64,000 nucleotides of DNA from assembly GCF_024495425.1 (NCBI RefSeq), contig NZ_JANHJR010000001.1:744001-808000 (forward strand). Reading direction: 5' to 3'. Below are positions 58,794 to 64,000 of the stretch, piece after piece; the first letter of the stretch is position 1, and each line of letters starts with the position of its first letter. The notes beneath the pieces are model-generated. The model worked only from the letters and a program-made list of their open reading frames with translations, did not search any database and was not told the origin of the DNA. The translations under genes were made by a program, and so were the position numbers. This stretch comes from Haloarchaeobius litoreus (GTDB lineage: Archaea; Halobacteriota; Halobacteria; Halobacteriales; Natrialbaceae).

Positions 58794-60761
58794 ATGGCGG
58801 ACTCCGCGGAGTCGTTCCTGGCTGCCCTCGCGGACGGGAACGTCGACGACGAGAACGTCGCCCAGGGATACGTCGCGGCTCTCGACCATCCCGACGTCGA
58901 CGTTCGAAGGCAGGCCCTAGACGAGCTCTCAGCGGTGCTCGAATCGGCACCAGGGGAACGGGCCGAGATGCTGCGGGCGGTCGGCGAGGTCGTCCGCCAC
59001 GACCCCCACGCCGCGGCTCGCAAGAAGGCGATTCCGAAGGTCAGGGGACTGTACTGGGAGTACCCCCTGGTGCTCCGGCGGGGCGACGTCGCGTCGTGGC
59101 TCACCGACGCCCTCACCGACGATGACGAGGCGGTTCGCCGGCGCGCTGTCGACCGACTGCGAACCGTCGCCAGACACGACCCGCAGGCCGTCGTCGCCGC
59201 CGGTGCCGTGGACCGGCTCGTGACGCTGCTCGACGAGTCGAGCGTGGACCGAACGACGGCGCTGGCCGTGCTCGCGGACGTCGCACCTTTGGACCCCGGC
59301 GCGGTCGCCGCGGCGGGCGGCCACGAGCACGCTCTCGCGGCCGTCGCGGACGAGACTGCGGTCGCGAAGGAGTGCGGAGAACTCGTCGGGCACGTCGGCG
59401 AGCACAGTCCTGGGGTGCTGACCGACGAGGACGTCCGGACGCTCGTCCAGACCGTCCAGCGGGCGGTCCACGACGCCACCGACCGTGAGCCTGGTCCGGC
59501 CGCAGGTGCCGCGATGGCGCTCGGGCGAATCGGCCGCGAACGACCGTCGCGGGTCGTCGAGGCGGGCGGCGTGGACGCGCTCGTCGACGCCGTCGAACTG
59601 CCCGGTGAGGACGCGATACAGACGCGCCGGGCGAGCCTTCTCGCGCTCGGTCGGCTCCGCGAGGCAGCCCCGTCAGCCATGGCGGACGTGGACCTCGTCG
59701 ACCGCCACGTCGACCGCCTGCAGACCGACGATGCGAAGCAGGTCCGGGTCGGAGCCACGGAGTCACTGGTCCGACTCGCGACCCGGACGGACGCGGTGGA
59801 CGTGGGGGACGCCGCGGCCGCCCTCGTGAACGTCCTCGACGGCGCGAAGGAGAACCGACGTGCTGCCGCGAGGGGGCTCGGTGACCTCGTCGAACACGCC
59901 GGCACTGCGGCACCGTTCCGGGACACGGGCGGGTTCGAGACGGTCGGTCGGTGTCTCGAACGGGGACTGCACCCGCAACCCGCCTTCCTGTCGCTTCTCG
60001 GGCGCATCGCCAGAGTCGACCCGGCTGCCGTGGCGGACGCCGAACCGATGGGCCACGCCGTCGCGGTGCTGGGGACCGCGGGGCTCGGGCAGGACGTCGA
60101 CGTGGCCGAAGGTGTCCTGGCGAGCGACGCACGGGAGCGCGCCGCCCGCACGCTCGGGACGTTCGCGGTCACCGCACCCGACCCGCTCGCGGCGGCCGGG
60201 GGCATCGACGCACTGCTGGCCGGTGCCGACGGCCCGACCGGCGTGCACGAGCGACTCGCGGCCGCCACCGACGTGTCGAGCCGCATCCGCGCGGCGTGTA
60301 TCGGCGCACTCGGTCGGTTCGCCGTCGCACAGCGGTCCAACACACGGCGGGACGACGCGCTCGCCGTCCTCGAAGCGGCCTTCGACGACGACCACGACGC
60401 GGTCTGGGGGACGGCGGCAGTCGCGCTCTGTCAGCCGGGGGTCGCGAGCGCGGTCGGGAGCGTCGAGCGACGGGCCGCCCGGGACCGATTGCGAACGGTG
60501 CTCGACCGCGGCGACGCCGACACGGTACTCGTCGACGCGCTCGCCGATTTCGGCGTTGACGACCCGGACAGCCTGGCACCGATGCGGGGAGCCATCCGGT
60601 CGCTGGGCGACGACGAGCAGTTCGGGGACGTCGCCCGACGGGCCCGGATACTCCGTGACGTCGACGCACCCTGGGCACGCGAGACCCTCGGCTCGCTCGC
60701 GACGTATCCCAACAAGAGGGTCCGTGAACTCGCCACCGACGTGGTCGACCACACCGAGTGA
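58794..60761 (+). CDS. HEAT/armadillo-type helical repeat protein
   Basis: A 655-aa all-helical repeat protein. Units of about 40-45 residues recur, such as LDHPDVDVRRQALDELSAVL, DDDEAVRRRAVDRLRTVARHDP, RRASLLALGRLREAAP and KENRRAAARGLGDLVEHA, the pattern of HEAT/ARM solenoids. No signal peptide or catalytic domain is seen. Such scaffolds bind proteins or nucleic acids. It begins four bases after the SDR stop and is probably cotranscribed. A role linked to the SDR is unproven. Confidence 0.85.
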   Translation: MADSAESFLAALADGNVDDENVAQGYVAALDHPDVDVRRQALDELSAVLESAPGERAEMLRAVGEVVRHDPHAAARKKAIPKVRGLYWEYPLVLRRGDVASWLTDALTDDDEAVRRRAVDRLRTVARHDPQAVVAAGAVDRLVTLLDESSVDRTTALAVLADVAPLDPGAVAAAGGHEHALAAVADETAVAKECGELVGHVGEHSPGVLTDEDVRTLVQTVQRAVHDATDREPGPAAGAAMALGRIGRERPSRVVEAGGVDALVDAVELPGEDAIQTRRASLLALGRLREAAPSAMADVDLVDRHVDRLQTDDAKQVRVGATESLVRLATRTDAVDVGDAAAALVNVLDGAKENRRAAARGLGDLVEHAGTAAPFRDTGGFETVGRCLERGLHPQPAFLSLLGRIARVDPAAVADAEPMGHAVAVLGTAGLGQDVDVAEGVLASDARERAARTLGTFAVTAPDPLAAAGGIDALLAGADGPTGVHERLAAATDVSSRIRAACIGALGRFAVAQRSNTRRDDALAVLEAAFDDDHDAVWGTAAVALCQPGVASAVGSVERRAARDRLRTVLDRGDADTVLVDALADFGVDDPDSLAPMRGAIRSLGDDEQFGDVARRARILRDVDAPWARETLGSLATYPNKRVRELATDVVDHTE

Positions 60762-60794
60762 GTTCATCTCGGTTCCACGTTCTCTGCACGAAAA

Positions 60795-60815
60795 TGGGGA
60801 GTAATCAAGTCCCCA
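60795..60815 (+). promoter_or_regulatory. TGGGGA-N9-TCCCCA inverted repeat at the LLM gene promoter
   Basis: Perfect 6-bp arms flank GTAATCAAG, the best TATA-like sequence for the gene starting at 60838 (centre about 32 nt upstream). It may be an operator or a hairpin after the HEAT gene. Short arms make chance possible. Confidence 0.3.
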
Positions 60816-60837
60816 CGGGCCCAACGCCTGCAGTATC

Positions 60838-61845
60838 GTGACAGAGTATCACGTCCACCTGCCGGTCGCTGCACAGGACTCGGTACAGGACTTCGTCGAC
60901 ATGGCGGTCCGCGCCGAAGAGCTGGGCTACGACTTCGTCTGGCTGCCGGAGACCTGGGGCCGGGACGCCGTCACCGTGATGACGAGCATCGCCCACGCCA
61001 CGGAGGAGGTCGGCATCGGCTCCTCCATCATGAACGTCTACTCGCGGTCGCCCGCGCTGCTGGCACAGACTGCCGCGACGCTCCAGGAGGTCTCCGACGG
61101 CCGGTTCCGCCTCGGCATCGGCCCGTCGGGCCCGGCGGTCATCGAGGGCTGGCACGGCGTGGACTTCGGCAACCCGCTCCGACGAACCCGCGAGTACGTC
61201 GACATCGTGAAGATGGTGCTGGAGGGGAAAGAGCTCGACTACGAAGGCGAGTACTTCAACCTCTCGGGCTTCCGGCTGCGCTGTGACGCGCCCGAGCCGC
61301 GCCCGAAGGTCGACGTGGCCGGCATGGGCCCGAAGGCCGTCGAGCTGGCGGGCCGGTTCTCGGACGGCTGGCACGCCATCCTGTTCACGCCGGAGGCGAT
61401 GCGCGACCGCCTGGAGGATTTCGACCGCGGCGTGGAGATGGGTGACGGCGACCGGGCGGACAAGGACGTGACGCTCTCGCTGACCTGCGCCGCGCTCGAA
61501 GACGGCGAACACGCCCGCCACCTCACGAAGCAGCACTCCGCGTTCTACGTCGGTGCGATGGGCACCTACTACCGCGACTCGCTCGCCCGCCAGGGCTACG
61601 AGGAGGAGGCCCACCAGATCGCCGCGAACTGGATGAACGGCGACCGCGAGGCCGCACTCGAGGTCTTCACCGACGAGATGCTCGACGCCTTCACCGCCGC
61701 CGGCACGCCCGAGCGGGCCCGCGAGGAGCTGGCGAAGTTCGCGGACATCGACGGCGTCGACAACGTCAGCGTCGGCTTCCCCCGTGCAGCGTCGCGGGAG
61801 GAGATACACGACACGCTGGAGGCGCTCGCGCCCGGCCAGCACTGA
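60838..61845 (+). CDS. F420-dependent LLM-class oxidoreductase (methylene-H4MPT-reductase-like)
   Basis: A 335-aa TIM-barrel enzyme of the luciferase-like/F420 family. Visible features are AEELGYDFVWLPETWGRDAV (about 27-46), IGSSIMNVYSRSPALLAQTAATL, FRLGIGPSGPAVIEGWHG and KVDVAGMGPKAVELAGRFSDGW, all typical of F420-dependent reductases. Haloarchaeal members are often called mer-like, acting on methylene-tetrahydro(methano)pterin. Halophiles lack methanogenesis, so a role in one-carbon folate-type metabolism is more likely. The start is GTG. It converges with the AbrB-PhoU regulator. Confidence 0.9.
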   Translation: MTEYHVHLPVAAQDSVQDFVDMAVRAEELGYDFVWLPETWGRDAVTVMTSIAHATEEVGIGSSIMNVYSRSPALLAQTAATLQEVSDGRFRLGIGPSGPAVIEGWHGVDFGNPLRRTREYVDIVKMVLEGKELDYEGEYFNLSGFRLRCDAPEPRPKVDVAGMGPKAVELAGRFSDGWHAILFTPEAMRDRLEDFDRGVEMGDGDRADKDVTLSLTCAALEDGEHARHLTKQHSAFYVGAMGTYYRDSLARQGYEEEAHQIAANWMNGDREAALEVFTDEMLDAFTAAGTPERAREELAKFADIDGVDNVSVGFPRAASREEIHDTLEALAPGQH

Positions 61846-61867
61846 CGCGATGGAACGGAGTCCCCGC

Positions 61868-62932
61868 TCAGGGTGCCGATTCGCCGTCGGCCGTCTCGCC
61901 CGTGTTCCCCACGTCTCCAGAGGCGTCGGTACAGGAGCCAGTCGTCGCGCTCCCGAGCGCAGCCCGGGCGACGGCGCGCCCACCGTCGGCAGTACGTCCG
62001 ACCGCGTCGAGCGCCCGCAGTAGCCGGGGGTCGGCATCCGGTGTCGCGTCGAACAGCGCCGTCTCCGCGGTCTCCAGCTCCGCGGCCAGCGATTCGTGGC
62101 GCGCGAGCAGGTCGGTCACCTCGTCGACAGTCGCACCTTCGAGCACCAGCTGGGTGGCGTCCTCGACGAGGGCCCGGGCGTCCGTCGCAACGTCGGCGAA
62201 CACGGCTGCGAAGTGGTCCGGGAGCGGCCGATCGACCGACTCGGCGACCCGAGCGAGGGTGACGCTGTCGTCTGCGAGTCGCTCGTACTCCCGGGCGACC
62301 CGGCAGTGGGTGAACAGCACGGGGCGGCTCACCCCGAGGGCGTCGGTCTCCTCGAAGTCGCTGAGCGAGCGGTTGAAATGTCGGATGACCATGCCCGCGA
62401 GCCGGTGGACCTCGGCCGCGCGCTCGCGGCTGTCGACCGGCCCGGCGTCGTCCCTGCCGACGAGGGCGTCGACGACCGACCGGTGCATCGAGAGTGCGAT
62501 GAACTGCAGCTGGAGCACGGACTGCTGGACCGAGACGTCGGCGGCGTCGAGCAGGCTTCGGACCGTGACGCCCTCCCCGTCGGCGGAGACGACCTGCAGT
62601 CCGACCGTATCGCGGGCGACGCTCTCGACCCGCCGTCGCTGGGCGTCGTCGAACCCGTCGGGTGCAGCCAGGGTCATCTCGTCGAAGCCGGCGGCGTACA
62701 GCCCCCTGAGCACCTGCTCGACGGTCTCGGACGACTCTGGACCGACCTCGACGGTGCGCTCGGCGAGGCCCTCGCCGTCTGTCCGGGCACTCCGGACGAC
62801 CAGCGAACCGTCGTCGTGCGTGTAGATGTGGACGTCCTCGCCGGCCTCGATGTGGTGTTCGTGCGCCCAGTCCTTCGGGACCGAGACCGTGTAGGTCGAC
62901 CCGCCGACCTTCTGTACCTTTCTCCGTTCCAT
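61868..62932 (-). CDS. AbrB-PhoU fusion phosphate regulator
   Basis: A 354-aa protein. Residues 1-45 are a SpoVT/AbrB-type swapped-hairpin DNA-binding domain (MERRKVQKVGGSTYTVSVPKDW). After an alpha-beta middle (about 60-125), residues about 130-310 form a PhoU-like helical bundle. It probably regulates phosphate uptake by sensing Pst activity, binding DNA directly, unlike bacterial PhoU, which acts through PhoR. It follows phoU by 2 nt and ends the pst operon. The C-terminal 45 residues are low complexity. Confidence 0.88.
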   Translation of the reverse strand: MERRKVQKVGGSTYTVSVPKDWAHEHHIEAGEDVHIYTHDDGSLVVRSARTDGEGLAERTVEVGPESSETVEQVLRGLYAAGFDEMTLAAPDGFDDAQRRRVESVARDTVGLQVVSADGEGVTVRSLLDAADVSVQQSVLQLQFIALSMHRSVVDALVGRDDAGPVDSRERAAEVHRLAGMVIRHFNRSLSDFEETDALGVSRPVLFTHCRVAREYERLADDSVTLARVAESVDRPLPDHFAAVFADVATDARALVEDATQLVLEGATVDEVTDLLARHESLAAELETAETALFDATPDADPRLLRALDAVGRTADGGRAVARAALGSATTGSCTDASGDVGNTGETADGESAP

Positions 62933-62934
62933 CG

Positions 62935-63606
62935 TCAGTAGATGAGCGTCCGGTCGCTGTCGACCAGGTACGCCGTCCGCGCGGCGATGTTCACCGCGTG
63001 GTCGCCGATGCGTTCGAGGTCTCGAACGGTCAGCAGCAGCCGCGAGACGTCGTCGAGGACGCGCTCGACGGACCACGCGTCGGTGGCGTGTTCGCGCTCG
63101 ATGAGCGCCCGGACGAGCCGGTCGCTCGCCCGAGCGCTGTTGGCGTCGACCTCGTCGTCACGGTCGGCCAGTTCGTAACACGTCTCGACGTCCCCCTCGA
63201 TGTAGGCCGTCACGGCATCCTCGACCATCGCCAGGACGTCCTCGCCGAGGGCGACCACGTCGATCTCGGGCGCGCTGCTGCGCTGGTCGGTCAGCGCGTA
63301 CGTCCCGAGGTTCGAGGCGAGGTCGCCGACCCGTTCGAGGTCGGTGATGACCTTGAACGAGGCCGCGACGACCCGGAGGTCCGAGGCGACCGGCTGCTGG
63401 AGCGCGAACAGGTCGAGACAGGTCGATTCGAGTGCGTCGTAGCGCCGGTTCACCTCGTCGTCGGCGTCGACGACGCGGCGTGCGGCCTCCTCGTCGCCGG
63501 AGAGCGCATCCACTCCGAGCGACAGTCGGTCGATGACGAGCTCACCCATCCCGGCGACGTCCGCCCGGAGGGTCGCCAGCTCGTCCCGGTAGCCCTCTCG
63601 TGCCAC
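62935..63606 (-). CDS. phoU: Phosphate signalling protein PhoU
   Basis: A 223-aa PhoU with two three-helix bundles: repeat 1 about 5-100 (VDADDEVNRRYDALESTCLDLFALQQPVASDLR) and repeat 2 about 110-215 (ADRDDEVDANSARASDRLVRALI, LTVRDLERIGDHAVNIAARTAYL). The paired E/DRxGD motifs for metal binding are present (ITDLERVGDLASN, RDLERIGDHAVN). It inhibits or gates the PstSCAB transporter. The start is GTG 63606, six bases after the pstB stop, in the order pstB-phoU-regulator. Confidence 0.95.
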   Translation of the reverse strand: MAREGYRDELATLRADVAGMGELVIDRLSLGVDALSGDEEAARRVVDADDEVNRRYDALESTCLDLFALQQPVASDLRVVAASFKVITDLERVGDLASNLGTYALTDQRSSAPEIDVVALGEDVLAMVEDAVTAYIEGDVETCYELADRDDEVDANSARASDRLVRALIEREHATDAWSVERVLDDVSRLLLTVRDLERIGDHAVNIAARTAYLVDSDRTLIY

Positions 63607-63612
63607 CGGGAA

Positions 63613-64000
63613 TCACCCGAACTTGCCGGTGATGTAGTCGTCGACGCGCTGGCTCTCGGGGTCCTCGAAGATCTTCTCCGTCCGGTCGTACTCGACCAGC
63701 TCGCCCCCCGTGAGGAAGACGGCGGTCTGGTCCGAGATGCGGGCCGCCTGCTGCATGTTGTGGGTGACGACGACGACGGTGTAGTCCGCCGCCAGCTGCT
63801 CGATGAGGTCCTCGATCTTCGCGGTCGCGATTGGGTCGAGCGCGCTCGCGGGCTCGTCCATCAGGATGACGTCCGGGTCGACGGCGAGACAGCGTGCGAT
63901 GCAGAGCCGTTGCTGCTGGCCGCCGGAGAGGCCGAGCGCGTTGTCGTCGAGCCGCTCGTTCACCTCGTCCCAGAGCGCGGCCTGCTTCAGACAGCGCTCG
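63613..64000 (-). CDS. pstB: Phosphate ABC transporter ATPase PstB (partial, 5' end outside window)
   Basis: The C-terminal 128 residues of PstB, the ATPase of the high-affinity phosphate importer. Visible are the ABC signature [14 protein letters not shown], Walker [13 protein letters not shown], the H-loop [14 protein letters not shown] and the PstB-specific tail [26 protein letters not shown]. The frame is open to the window edge, so the Walker A part and the start are missing. It is followed by phoU, which fits a pstSCAB-phoU operon transcribed leftwards from outside. Confidence 0.96.
   Translation of the reverse strand, partial: ERCLKQAALWDEVNERLDDNALGLSGGQQQRLCIARCLAVDPDVILMDEPASALDPIATAKIEDLIEQLAADYTVVVVTHNMQQAARISDQTAVFLTGGELVEYDRTEKIFEDPESQRVDDYITGKFG

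Overview
The window is a 64 kb piece of a haloarchaeal (class Halobacteria) chromosome. It is GC-rich with strong G/C preference at third codon positions. Its proteins are very rich in Asp and Glu and poor in Lys, as in salt-in archaea. Most starts have a TATA-like element 25-30 nt upstream and no Shine-Dalgarno, which points to leaderless transcripts. The gene set is also archaeal: PriS/Gins51, Cdc48, RtcB/archease, TrmB, PAC2, halo-type sensor kinases and bacterio-opsin-activator-like regulators. I see no rRNA, tRNA, CRISPR array, insertion sequence, integrase or prophage gene. Both ends cut a gene: the C-terminus of an unknown CDS at 1-51, and pstB at 63613-64000. Genus and species cannot be assigned from the sequence alone.

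Layout. 0-2.4 kb: a MoxR AAA+ ATPase coupled to a CoxE-like von Willebrand protein. 2.4-5.2 kb: hisD and a REC-PAS-PAS protein without an output domain. 5.2-8.9 kb: an A-type Fe-S carrier, dodecin and several membrane proteins. 9-13.2 kb: a 1000-residue FAD/Fe-S 2-hydroxyacid oxidase divergent from an alanine-glyoxylate-type aminotransferase, a plausible glycolate/glyoxylate unit. 14-18.4 kb: three tandem, separately promoted UshA/5'-nucleotidase-like paralogues without signal peptides. 18.4-23.4 kb: a Usp protein, MscS, PAC2, TrmB, an eIF2B-alpha-like protein and two small proteins. 23.5-26.5 kb: a DUF502-archease-RtcB RNA-repair operon, with a 24-bp near-perfect palindrome over its promoter. 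26.6-30.4 kb: an acetyltransferase, priS-gins51, a MOSC protein and a peroxiredoxin. 30.4-32.9 kb: cdc48 behind a coupled 80-aa protein carrying the Hsp20 A-x3-N-G-V-L signature. 33-37 kb: a hydrolase, panB, a repeat-bearing gap, a HAD phosphatase, a cupin and an MBL-fold hydrolase. 37-40 kb: a large Bat-like multi-PAS regulator with an 18-bp perfect palindrome at its promoter. 40-49 kb: a BioD-like ATPase, two 7TM sensor kinases flanking Mn/Fe-SOD, a UbiA prenyltransferase and a photolyase. 49-56 kb: a divergent APH/acyl-CoA-dehydrogenase pair, a hybrid sensor kinase, an ABC exporter and a GNAT. 56-61.8 kb: an unrecognised 506-aa protein, an SDR with a 10-codon overlapping leader ORF, a HEAT-repeat protein and an F420-type LLM oxidoreductase. 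61.9-64 kb: the 3' part of the pst operon (pstB, phoU, an AbrB-PhoU regulator).

Most genes are housekeeping or signalling genes. The most unusual material is at control regions: perfect palindromes at promoters, a TrmB-like site before trmB, a leaderless overlapping leader ORF, and structured gaps at 34.7-35.1 and 41.3-41.8 kb. The Hsp20-like/Cdc48 pair, the triplicated nucleotidases with a conserved change in a metal ligand, and the two 7TM kinases around SOD are the other candidates for undescribed biology.
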